Part shown: piece by piece, positions 11,199 to 21,263 of the stretch
How the letters are laid out: each line of letters begins with the position of its first letter
How positions within the stretch are numbered: the first letter of the stretch is position 1
DNA from: Moniliella sp. 'wahieum'
Taxonomy: Eukaryota; Basidiomycota; Moniliellomycetes; Moniliellales; Moniliellaceae
Length of the DNA stretch: 64,000 bases
Direction: 5' to 3'
Assembly: GCA_003971905.1 (NCBI GenBank)
Contig: RSEE01000012.1
Location: forward strand, 62,001 to 126,000
The notes under the pieces: generated by a model
Seen by the model: the letters and a program-made list of their open reading frames with translations, nothing else
Database searches by the model: none
Told to the model about the DNA's origin: nothing
Translations under genes and position numbers: made by a program

Positions 11199-12300
11199 CC
11201 CGCCTCCGTCGCACGGTTTGAGGTCACACCATCTTGGGTTTCTCCAATGCTTGGGTGCTTGGGCACTCGGGTCCCCGTACCCACCATCGACCAGCAGCTT
11301 TTTGTGAGGGACGTCCAAGTGTAGCTGGCGCCTGTTGAATTCACATGTGCCCATATTATATGGCTGTTCATTGCATGTAACCCTGGGGCTAGGACGGTGT
11401 ACGGCGACGGCCAAGCGGCCAACTAGACCGTTGCGAGTGCAAAGCGGAGAGAAAATGTGGGCAGCACACTTGAGTACAGCGTACTGTGAGTACTGAGCTG
11501 GGTCGCCCAGGAATTGCCGAAAGGTATGGGCGTTTTTACTACCAAGAACTAGTAGGACAGGAAAGGGAGGAGAGGGACACAGAGGCTGATATCACGGCAT
11601 AGCGCAGTAAAAGTAACAATGCCAATACCAGTCTCGCTTCCACATACAAGGCAAGGGAGACGAGAAGAAGAGACATGCCGGCTGGACACGATACCGCTTG
11701 TTGATGATCGGTGGTCGATGAAGGTGGATGACACGCGAGTCGCAGCTTGCCTAGCTTGAAGCGAGCTGAGGTCGGAGAGGTAATGAGCGGACCAACCCCT
11801 ATACACCTCTACTAGTGCGTCCTAATACAGAGAGAACATGGCGGTGACAGGCACGTGCGTGTGACAGCACATTATATGGCCAACATACACATACAATATC
11901 ACATTTCCACACGTTGCGTGTCCTATTCTCCTCAGGCCTCAGGCATCATTCACATGTGGCTGGAACAAGCAGATCGGGCTACTACCGGGGCCGGCCTGGT
12001 CACGGTGCCATCCCATCTCGGTTATACCATTCTTTCCCATCCCCCAAAGGCATTACTCTGTGCTCCTTATCGCCTAACCTAACTCACTGCACTGTGATCT
12101 CTCATGCAATCTCTCCTTCATACGTATTAATATGTATACCAGCACACCCGATCTGCGCCTGCCCGTTCCACCAACGTTCTCCTTCTACACCCATTTGTGC
12201 CTCTTGATCCCAGATCTCACAAGTATAGACCACAAAAAGGTCTCTCTGCTCAATGAATACTAGCACCCACAAGCACTGCAGTGATGTGGATGAAAGTATT
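11199..12300. other. Intergenic, nothing coding seen
   Basis: This is the 3' flank of the reductase and an AT-richer spacer up to the first LTR relic. No tRNA or protein gene could be supported. Confidence 0.5.
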
Positions 12301-13352
12301 TGTCACGGTGCGGGCGCCGCCAGGGGGCTCGTCCCAGGGTTGTATGGGGTACAATCCACTGAAGAGACGGTAGATCGACTGAGGGTAGTTTCGGGCTTGG
12401 GCTAGTCGGTGGATCCGAGCAGAGCTAGGGACGAAGAGAGGCCTTTGGGCACGAAGCCGAGGCGGCCGCACGTGTGGCAAGGTTGCGTGTGCACCGACGT
12501 GGGCCGTATAGTTACCGCGTATCTGAAACTTCCGGGGCTTAGGGACGGGAGGAGACAGTAGCGGACAACCACTGCCAGAGCTGAGACTGGACACAGACCG
12601 CTGGCCATGTGGCTGGAAAGCAACCCACGCGAGAAGCTGATACGGGGAGACTCGACGCGGCTGAAGGAAGGCTCGCGCGACTGGACGGATGGAGAGCTGG
12701 AGGACGAGGTCGGGAGAGAAAGTGGGAGCTAAGACGAGAGGACATAGCTAATCGAAAATGCGGTAACAAGGTTCCGGATAGATATGTGAGGACTACGTAA
12801 AATTCAAGGTGGGCAAGGCCCAACAAGATTGTGCGCAAGAAATTTCGATTAGCTATGGAGGCTGCCTGTACTGAATCAATTGGCTGGAAAAGGAGAAGGG
12901 AAGGGACGAGGGAGGACGAGAGGAGACCATAATGTAAGGTGGGGGGAATAATCCGGATCAACCAGGGGTACGGGCTCGATCAAAAAGGAAAACGGATTCA
13001 AGAGGGGGGGTTGTAGAAAGGAAGATATGTTAAAAGAGGGGGTTGGTTGTTGCAGGCTCGACAGAGAAAGGAAGAGGAAACGGGGACGGGGCTACAGTCG
13101 TCGCACACGACTGACTGGAAGCTCGGTGGCCATATTTAGGCCATCCGACTTGTATGCACTTGGGCGGGGGGCGACGATTGTCGCGCGGGCTCATGGCTCC
13201 TCGGGCCACCGTACATCTCGTTCAACCAACAACCAACCGTCATCACGCGTCAAACCTGGTTGGACTTCGGGAGCGCGTTCTCCTTGGCATGTGCAGAGCA
13301 GGCGCGCCTTAGCTTGGATCAGACCATCTTGGACCCAACGCCGCCCGTGACA
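12301..13352 (-). mobile_element. Solo LTR-like relic 1
   Basis: On the minus strand it starts TGTCACGGGCGG and ends GCACCGTGACA, giving TG...CA ends. Its last 120 bases align to the end of relic 2 (16189-16850) over blocks such as CCAGCCAATTGATTCAGTAC, GGATTGTACCCC and CCCCCTGGCGGCGCCCGC. The middle is pyrimidine-rich, as in LTR promoters. No internal gag/pol sequence or partner LTR is nearby, and flanking duplications are not clear, so it appears old and incomplete. Assignment to Ty3 or Ty1 type is not possible. Confidence 0.6.
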
Positions 13353-14229
13353 GTTTGGGGGCGACGGCCTGCGACAACAGGTGATGGTTTCTCCGCCCTC
13401 TTCGCTTCATTACTATAGTTGAACGTGTTGAACGCGCCAATATGGAGAGGGATCTCAAACCTTGATCTCAACGTTCAACGTGTTCCGCGTCTCAACGTCA
13501 GTCTATCGCGCGTATCAACTTGATCGCGTCAAATATGGTAGTTACTTTGTCGATACTATGGCTATTCACAATCGATCAATAGCATGAACACCTCGGATTG
13601 CAAAGCGGGAACTGGAAGAATCAACACCACTCCTATAGTTCTGCTTCGGATGTCCACAGCAGATGACGCACACGACGTACCGCCGTCTATATATTGGCGC
13701 TTGAAGCATGAAGGTTAATTCAAGTTCCATTGTGAATGGAAGGGAGGGCTATGCCTTAGGGGGCTTAGGGGATAATGTGACCGTCGCTTAGTTAGCCGTG
13801 GTGAAGCCGGCGATGAGAAGCTGATGCTGCGATGCGTGGGGGACTACTTGCTCGCAAAGTGCGTTTGGACTACAGTTTTGGCGTCAGTCTCTCGACGGTT
13901 GGATTAGCTGTCATCACTAGATGGCTATTGCACATTGATGTGCAGTGATTTTTTCCCATGTTGTGGTTTTCCTTTAGTAGTAGTAGTATACTACTGCTAG
14001 AGACCTGTGGGCCCCTCCTTTCCCAAACAAAAAGTTGAATTGACTTCAATGTGGCTATATACTTAGTTGACCAGCACCTGGATGATGGTGTTATTGTTCG
14101 ACTCTTTTTGAACCCGATCCAACCTCTATTGTCACGGGCGAGTAAACCAGTGGAGTCGCCAGCAGGCCTGGACCCTCGTCTGTCGCACGCCATCGATAGA
14201 AGGGTGGAACGAGGCTTTACCCTAAAAAG
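13353..14229. other. Intergenic between LTR relic 1 and a convergent gene
   Basis: It is AT-richer, with short inverted words (GTTGAACGTG/CGTTCAACGTG near 13420-13480) and a TAGTAGTAGTATACTACT palindrome near 13975. No gene is seen. Confidence 0.4.
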
Positions 14230-15803
14230 CCGGGACGGAGTAGGGGGGTGGTTTTTTTGTTAGGAATATGATGCGGCTGAACGAGGGGCCATTACTGAAA
14301 AAGAGAATGAAAACGCCAGCCCAGCCACGGTAGAGACTACCCCATCCCTCTTCCCGTTCATGGTAGCGATGCAGTCCCATAGCCCAGTGTAGGGCCGCGC
14401 AGTGCGGAGCACGACCGCCTTGGGAACAGGTGGAGTAGCTACTCCTTCCACCCAACGCCCGGGCGGAGGGGGTGCCTTCCTCCGCACCCGTCGTAAGGTC
14501 AAACTCGGTCTCGCTCCCACTTTCGTCCCCATCCCTGCGACGCATCTCCAGGGCCTCCTCTTCGGGCTCCGGGGCCCCCTGACTCGCCAATCGTACCATC
14601 GCTGTCTCCAAGGGCGGGACGATAGCAAGGAGACAGAAGGACAATAACCAATACGTCACGTTTGTTACCACCAACAGCAGAACTGCCCAAATGTTGCCGA
14701 AGCTGGGTTCCTGCTTGAATGTGCGCAGACGGGCGTACGTGGGTATATGGCTCTGTAAAAATTCCTCGGCGGTGTTCATCGACCAGTAGAGCACCACGGG
14801 TACGACAACGAGAAAAGCAACGCGTGTAGTGCCCACGCTGACGCTGCACCGGGCAACGTCCAGAGAAGATAGGGCCGTTTGCGTTCCTGCTCCGTTAGTA
14901 GCAACTTTAGGCTTCCATGGAGTATGAACATGCAAGGCATGAGTGGAGAGGTAGGCGCTGTAGTGTATTGTCAGTCTCAGCGGCTGTTATAGCGCAGGGG
15001 GAGACGAAACGCGTCATGAAATACTGATTGGGAGCAAGACCAAGTTGAAAACGACCAAACCACCGTAGTGAGAAAGGGAAGAGATGCGTCGCAAATATGG
15101 GCACGTGCCATCGTTCCTTTTCTGTTGAATCTTCCTCAGCCCCCTTCCCACGGTCACCCTCCACGCGAACACGACTTCACCTCGTGAAACTTCGGGAATC
15201 TCTTCTCCAGACACCGCATAAGGCCAGAGGGTCATGTTGATCCAGGATGCTGACAACATGGGAGGGATTTGGCAGTGCCGTTGTGATATATACAAATCGT
15301 TGTATGTTGTGGAAGGGAAAGCAACTAGGATGGCGTCAAGCTCGGGTGGGGGTGATGTGCGTGGTGAGGACGGTAAAGTTGCCGGCAAAGTTAGGGAGCT
15401 GGTGGAGGCTTCGAGCTCAGCACGGTGCGCCATGAGCGAAGGGTGGGCGAACAGGTTCCAGAAGAGGCCAAGGAGTAAGGCACGCAGTGTCCACAACGCA
15501 CTCCGCGTAGGAGCCGCGTACCCCTCAGCGTTCCATGTGCGGATGAGTACACGGAAGACCGAAGTGGGGACAGCAGGTAAGCCCTGTGGGGAGCAGCAGG
15601 GCGAGGCTCCGGGGGGCCCAGTTGGCGCGTGCCCGTGCCAAAGAACTGCGGAGCGGGTGTGGAAACAGGCCTCCTAGAATCAGGTGAACCACCATAACAA
15701 AGAACGCCTCAAGCATGCGGTTTACATTGACGATTTCTGCGTCAGACAGACCGCTGTCAGGCAGCAAGCTGGCGAGGGTGGCACTGCTGTTGGGATTGGA
15801 CAT
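14230..15803 (-). CDS. Unrecognised multi-pass membrane protein
   Basis: From an ATG at 15803 the minus strand reads MSNPNSSATLASLLPDSG, then VNRMLEAFFVMVVHLILGG. Hydrophobic segments follow (LRALLLGLFWNLFAHPSL near 15480; VAFLVVVPVVLYWS near 14820; WAVLLLVVTNVTYWLLSF near 14680), with SASWINMTLWPYAV between them and an acidic linker EPEEEALEMRRRDGDESGSE near 14560. At least four membrane segments and soluble loops are likely, so it probably sits in an endomembrane. I could not match it to a family. The frame breaks several times. A 40-base tandem duplication lies just upstream, at 15881-15961. Confidence 0.5.
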
Positions 15804-15880
15804 GCGTGTCTGCTATCCGCGGTGTGTGTGGATGGATGGAGACACGAGGGTGGTGGGCCGGTTGGTGTAGTACAACTAAT

Positions 15881-15961
15881 CGGGCGGCTGCAGTGTGGCA
15901 AGACTGCTTATAGAACAGCTCGGGCGGCTGCAAGTGTGGCAAGACTGCTTATAGAACAGCT
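15881..15961. repeat. Tandem duplication of a 40-base unit
   Basis: Two nearly identical units beginning CGGGCGGCTGCA and ending ATAGAACAGCT lie side by side at 15881-15920 and 15921-15961. The second has one extra base. The pair sits about 80 bases upstream of the minus-strand gene start at 15803. Confidence 0.85.
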
Positions 15962-16188
15962 TGGGCGACAGGAACGGTCTGAAGCCTTCGGGCTCAGGGA
16001 CAGGGAGTGGGAGTGGAGGACAAACCATTGCTATTAGATAGCGACGAAAAGAGAAACAAACGCAATAGAGAGTGATAGAGGGTATAGTGCTAGGGTTCCC
16101 CTGCCCTCTCCCCAATTGATCGGCGAATCGCGCTGGCGCGGCTGATTCGTTCCGTGTGCAACTCCTTCAATGCTCTGTGGTGTCACAT

Positions 16189-16850
16189 GTCACGGGCCAA
16201 GAAGCTGAGGCCCGTCTGCTCTATCTCATCATCGATCAAAGAGCTCGCTCCTAATCCAGTTCCACCGCGGTTGGCTCGACCGCCAGCGCGATTATCAAGT
16301 CTACGTATCTGAGCGACAATAGTCGCCTTCCGCCTCAGTGAATTGAGAATCCCAGTTTCGTCGCTCCCCGCTTTCCCGTTGTCTCCTTGCGACACTAGTC
16401 GCCCCGTGCTTGTTGATTCTCTGTGTCTGATAGCGACGCTAGTCGCCCCATGCCTGTTTCTCTTACCTTTCTAGGCTGTCCGTGCGGCAGCCGTCTCCCC
16501 TGTTCTCCCCTGTTCCCCATTCCCCCCTGTTGCCTTGTTCCCCTTTTAGTTCCCCTGCCTGTTGGCAATGGTTCGTGGCTTCCCCCCACGGTCCATCTTC
16601 GTCGCTTCGTTACCCCCTTGTCTTCATTCGTCACCCCCCTTCGTCACCCTTGTCTTTCGCCCTTGTCTCCTCGCCTGTTCACCCTTCACCCCTGCCCGCT
16701 TTTCGCCCAATTGATTCAGTACTAGCTCCGCAGCGGACCCACCAACCAGCCCAAGCGGGTAACTACGGTGAGTCGTCCTTAGGACCTCCAAGGGATTGTA
16801 CCCCTTAAACCCCCCGGGGCGGGCCCCCTGGCGGCGCCCGCCCCATGACA
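16189..16850 (+). mobile_element. Solo LTR-like relic 2
   Basis: It starts TGTCACGGGCC and ends CCCCATGACA. It aligns to relic 1 at both ends, in the GCGAC...GTCGCC words and through CCAATTGATTCAGTAC to the end. Before the last 120 bases lies a CT-rich tract (16480-16700). The last 40 bases can fold into a GC hairpin (GGGGCGGGC with GCCCGCCCC). There is no internal coding region and no clear target duplication. It is opposite in orientation to relic 1, so the two face each other around the 14-16 kb gene. Confidence 0.65.
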
Positions 16851-17153
16851 TGTGCATGTGGCCACTATTTATATACTGTTGTCTCCGCCTGTTCAATGAA
16901 GGTTTCCTTGTCACATGTCACCCTTGTTACCAATACCAAAAGAACCATGGGATCCATTTGTGCCGTTTGGCGTGGGCAGCGTAGCACGCCGCACGGTGCA
17001 CCTGCCCTCGTGCCACAGCCAAGTGCCACAGCCGAGTGCCCCAGCGAACCGTCTCGAGTCTGATTCGACTGCAGGGAAGAACCCAAAGGGGGTCGGGGTG
17101 GGTGGGGCTAAGCAGGGGTTGGGGTACGATGCCAAATACGTTGCCGACCGCAG

Positions 17154-19430
17154 TCAGGTGCGGGGAGGTTGTTGGAGCAAGAGAGAAAGTTGGTGAATTC
17201 GTTGGCGGACGAGCAAGCGTTGGGAATAAACTTGTCGTTCTTGTTTGGCCAAAACTTGACGTTCGGCCGCTAGGCGCGCATCGTACGCTGCCACCTGCTC
17301 CATTCGCGCTGCGTACCGATCCATCTGGGCCCGTGCCAGAGCAAAGAAGGAAGCTTGCGTCTCACGCTCTTCTTCGGTCGATCGGATACGCAGTGTCGTA
17401 CGCTGGCACGGCGGTTCGTCAGTTTGCGCCCCCGCAGAGGGAGATACAGTTACGACGGGGTCACCAGCACGCATCGTCTCTGGTTCCTCGTACCCGTTTG
17501 CTGGACCATGGCCATTGCTATGACCATTAAGCTTGCCTTCCTCCCCTTCGTCCTTGGCCACAGTCCGATCCAACGCTGCAATCGCCTTTTGGGCTGCGCT
17601 TCGTGCCAACTCCGGCTGGGCCAGGCGGGAGAGCAAGCGAAGTCCAGCCCAGTCGTTCGTGACCACGTCCCGTTCCGTGCGGGCGGGGAGGAAGCGGTCC
17701 TCGATGGGCAACTGGAGAAAGTGAAGTGCACATTCCTGCGCCGAACGAGTAGCCACTACCTGAGACACGCGGGTCCAAGACGTTCCATATTGCTGCAGCG
17801 CATGAAGCAACTGGAGAGTTTCGGTCTGGGACCATGCGCGTTGGTTCGTTTCGCTCGCCTCGCGCGCGGGCAGACGGAGAAAGTCAGATGCCCTGAGCGG
17901 CGCTGGGAAGCGGGCGGCAGCGTAGCAGGTGCTACACAATACTGGACCAGGTCCGACAGCAAGTAGAATGTACCGTTCGTCGCAGACGGTGCCACACGTA
18001 TCGCACGTGGCTGGGGGTGGAAGGCACGTGCGGTCGAGAGAACCGACTGAGCGTCTTCCACGGACCAAGGGGTGGCCGAGGTGGTGCGGGTCTGGTAGAT
18101 GCCAGTGCGAAGGGGGAGGGAACCCTTTGATTCTGAGCCTGCAGCCGGCTCCATCGGTCGCAACCCCTGGGGTGTGTCGAGGAGAAGACGAAAGTGACCT
18201 GTAAACGCCGGTTGCAACTTTTGTGGCCGACGCGAGGCAGGCACCTGGGTATTGATCACCCCCCACAGGTCGAGAAATTTGTGGATCCGCATCAACCCCC
18301 ACACATCGCCAGCCAACACTCGCCGGCACGCAGTGAGCGTCAGGTATTCTTCAGGGTTGAGTCGGTACGTGAGCACGAGGAAGCGACGGTATTTGCAGTA
18401 CAGGGCTGGCGTTTTGCTTCGGTTGGTGCCCGAGAAAAATTCGGGCAGGGCTTTGCGCTCGATGGGATGGACAGAGTCGAGGGAAAACCAGTGGGCTCGG
18501 GAAGGAAGTTTCCACCCGCCTTCGGGGGCGGATTGGGCCACCGTTTCTTCCAAGATCTCGATCGCCTCATCGCCTGAAAGGGGGACAGGAGGACCGTGAT
18601 GGCGTCCATGCTTGTCCGATGGGGGATACGGGTCGGGATGATCGGGCGTGGCACGTTTGGGCCCGCGCACAGGAATCATGTAGTCTGCCACGTCCAAGAC
18701 AGTATTTTGTGCGACACTGGTCTCTAGCCAGGTCATGCTGAGAGCCACAGGGGCGCGGTCGCTGGTGGAGGCGCTGGGTGGTGGAGTGTCAGCGGCGGGG
18801 TAGACGAGGTGGGTCGCATTGTCGGGATTGTTGGTCCAAGTGACTGCGGGGGCGGGGGGGCACGCAGAACAGCAATGTCAGTACGGGAAGTCCGGATGGT
18901 TAGGAGCAGAGACGTACGATCGAGGAACTGGGCCATGGCCTTGGCAGAGCCAGCTGCTTCGGGAGGGGTGGTGCGGGGGTGGAAATGCGCCAGGAGGACG
19001 CGGGCAGCGGGAGGTGCTGGGTGAGCTGGGCGAGGAGGTGGGAGAAGAAGGGGATGTGGGCCTCGTCGAGCGGGTCGGCATCGGTGCGGAGGTGGGCATC
19101 GGCGTAGATGGGGAGGGCGATGCGGACGAGGGCAGCAAGGGGGGGCGGGTCGCCGGCGAGGCTGAATGCGCTGTCGGGGAGACAGGTCGGGTGGCGTTCC
19201 GCAAGGTCGGAGGCGGCGGGGTTGGCGGGGCGCGGGGCGGGCGGGGCGAGGTGGGTGGCCTGGAAGCGCTGGATGCTGGCGGCGAGCTGGGCGATGTCGG
19301 GGGCGGTGAGCGCGGCGGAGGGGGTGGGGCCGGGGGGGGCGTCGGCGGCGACGAGGGGCAGGACGACGGCCGCAGCTGGGAGTGTGCGGCGGGCGTGTCG
19401 AGGCGCGGGGCGGGCATGTGGGCGTAGGTT
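17154..19430 (-). CDS. SWI3/RSC8/SMARCC-type chromatin-remodelling subunit
   Basis: This is a core scaffold subunit of SWI/SNF or RSC remodellers in the nucleus. On the minus strand a Pro/Ala-rich start is followed by FSLAGDPPPLAALVRIALPI and FFSHLLAQLTQHLP. A BRCT-like end (ATHLVYPAAD, MTWLETSVAQNTVLD) comes before the SWIRM domain (HWFSLDSVHPIERKALPEFF, NPEEYLTLTACRRVLAGDV; about 18230-18500). A ZZ-type zinc finger (CDTCGTVCDERY...CSTCY, about 17930-18010), the SANT domain (WSQTETLQLLHALQQYGTSW, SAQECALHFLQLPIEDRF) and a C-terminal coiled coil ending at TGA 17154-17156 complete it. The main break is near 18740-18800 and others lie in the Pro-rich N-terminus, so the exact start is uncertain. 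It is divergent from prohibitin. Confidence 0.9.
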
Positions 19431-19703
19431 GCGCGGTGTTCGGCCCGCAGGCGTTCGTTCGGGGGGGCGCTTGCTTGGCTCTGCGCGGTGCGCGACGCGT
19501 TGCTTGGGCGCCTGCCCCCCGCCCCCCCACCCCGGTGTACGTAATCCCGCCTTAGGTAACGCCCGAGCGGAACGGTGCCCGAAGGCGTGCATTCCGCCTG
19601 CGCTCGGGCTCGGCCGCAGGCATTCCCGCCGCCCTTCGCACCGCGCACGCCCCAGCCCGGTCCCAGCCTGCCAGCCCACGCCACCGCTGCCTCCACCACC
19701 GCC
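19431..19703. promoter_or_regulatory. Bidirectional promoter region, SWI3-like/prohibitin
   Basis: About 270 bases of GC-rich DNA separate the divergent starts. No clear TATA box is seen. The left edge is uncertain because the SWI3-like start is not fixed. Confidence 0.4.
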
Positions 19704-20666
19704 ATGAGCCAGGCTGCCAGTATCTTCTCGCGCTTTGCCAGTGCGTATCGCTGCCCTGCCTGCCTGCGTCGCCCTGCTCACCGCTCACCTGCTTCCCCTC
19801 CCCCCAGTCCCCCTCGGCGTCGCCGCCATGGGCGTGCAGGCCAGCCTGTACGATGTGCCCGGCGGCTACCGTGCCGTGATGTTTGACCGCTTTGCCGGTG
19901 TCAAGCCCCAGGCCACCGGCGAGGGCACCCACTTCCTCATCCCTGGCTCCAGCGCCATCCTGTACGACGTGCGCATCAAGCCCGCACCATCTCCACCACC
20001 ACCGGCTCCAAGGACCTGCAGATGATCACCCTCTCGCTCCGTGTGCTCTCCCGCCCGGATGTGCAGCACCTCCCAGCATTTACCAGGGCCTGGGGCTCGA
20101 CTATGACGAGCGTGTGCTGCCGTCGATCGGCAACGAGGTGCTCAAGGCGACCGTGGCGCAGTTTGACGCGGCGCGAACTCATCACCCAGCGCGAGGTGGT
20201 CTCGGCGCGGATCCGCGAAGACCTGCTGCGGAGGGCACGCGAGTTCAACTCATCCTCGAGGATGTCTCCATCACGCACCTGACGTTTGGGCGTGAGTTTA
20301 CCAAGGCGGTGGAGCAAAAGCAGATTGCGCAGCAAGATGCCGAGCGGGCCAAGTTTGTCGTCGAGAAGGCTGAGCAGGAGCGGCAAGCGTCCGTCATCCG
20401 CTCCGAGGGTGAGGCCGAGGCTGCATCTACGATCTCGGCTGCGCTGGAGAAGGCGGGTGATGGTCTGCTGACCATCCGCCGGATCGATGCGTCGAAGGAC
20501 ATTGCGTCGACGCTGGCCAACAGCCGCAACGTGACGTACCTGCCCCACGGCAACGGCATGCTGTACGTTGGTACCTCTGGGACTGCTTGTGTGGGGGGGG
20601 AGGAGAAAGACGGGCGAGTGACTGACACAGATGCACGTGACCAGACTGAATGTGCCGGCGCAGTAA
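19704..20666 (+). CDS. PHB1: Prohibitin 1
   Basis: It forms the ring-shaped prohibitin complex of the mitochondrial inner membrane with PHB2. Exon 1 (19704-19740, MSQAASIFSRFA) joins across a 67-base intron (19741-19807) to IPLGVAAMGVQASLYDVPGG. The SPFH domain is clear: RAVMFDRFAGVKP, GTHFLIPG, LSLRVLSRPDVQHLP, YDERVLPSIGNEVLK, REVVSARIREDL, ILEDVSITHLTFGREFTKAV, then the coiled coil EQKQIAQQDAERAKFVVEKA and NVTYLPHGNGM. A second intron (20563-20644, GTACGT to CAG) gives a short last exon, LNVPAQ, like the LLLN end of other PHB1 proteins. About four one-base breaks occur, three of them a C missing from a C run. Confidence 0.93.
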
Positions 20667-21263
20667 AAACGGAGAGGCGGAGGGGCCTCGTTTGCTGGTA
20701 CGCCTCCTGTGCGGCAAACGAGACCAGGACGGATAGCCAGCTGCCTGTGTACACTACAGTACCCAAGCACCCAATCGACGACACTGCTCAGGCCCAGGTC
20801 TTTCAGATAGCAGACGCGATAGAAGACGTCGGCGACGGCCACAGCGGAGGAAGCGGGCACGCGATAGGATGGATCGGCCTGAGGCGAGGACGCGGACAGG
20901 CGATCGGATGAGGCGGCCTCCGCACGCACGGTGAAAAAGGCGAGGAGCGCGCTTAGCAGCCGCGGTGGTGTGAGGCGTGCTGCGGCCGGATGCCCGGCTG
21001 CTGATTCGATGCATCGCGCCGATTCAAGACGGAAGATTGAAATTGAATCGGCCGGATGAGCTCATCCCGATAACCTCCGCTGCATCCACACTGCCCCCGT
21101 GCGGCGCATGCGGCGTATCAGGGCTGGGCACTGCGGGGTTGATTAAGCCTCACAGTCACTGATCCCTCCCCCATCCGACCCCATCCACCGCCACTCCTCG
21201 CTCCCTCTCTCCACACCACCTTTTCATCGCCCCCCCCCCCCCCCCCCCCACACCACCACCACC
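20667..21263. other. Intergenic between prohibitin and Lon genes
   Basis: It holds the 3' flank of prohibitin and the leader of the Lon gene, including a run of 20 C (21230-21249) ending 14 bases before the ATG. A long minus-strand frame over the 3' end of prohibitin is a composition shadow. Confidence 0.5.
21230..21249 (+). repeat. Homopolymer of 20 C in the Lon 5' leader
   Basis: Twenty consecutive C bases are followed by CACCACCACC and the Lon start codon. The length may be inaccurate in sequencing data. Confidence 0.8.

Noticed and set aside
14130-14170. TGTCACGGGCGAG, matching the LTR start word
   Set aside because: Only the first 11 bases match; the following sequence is unlike any of the three relics and no matching end is found.
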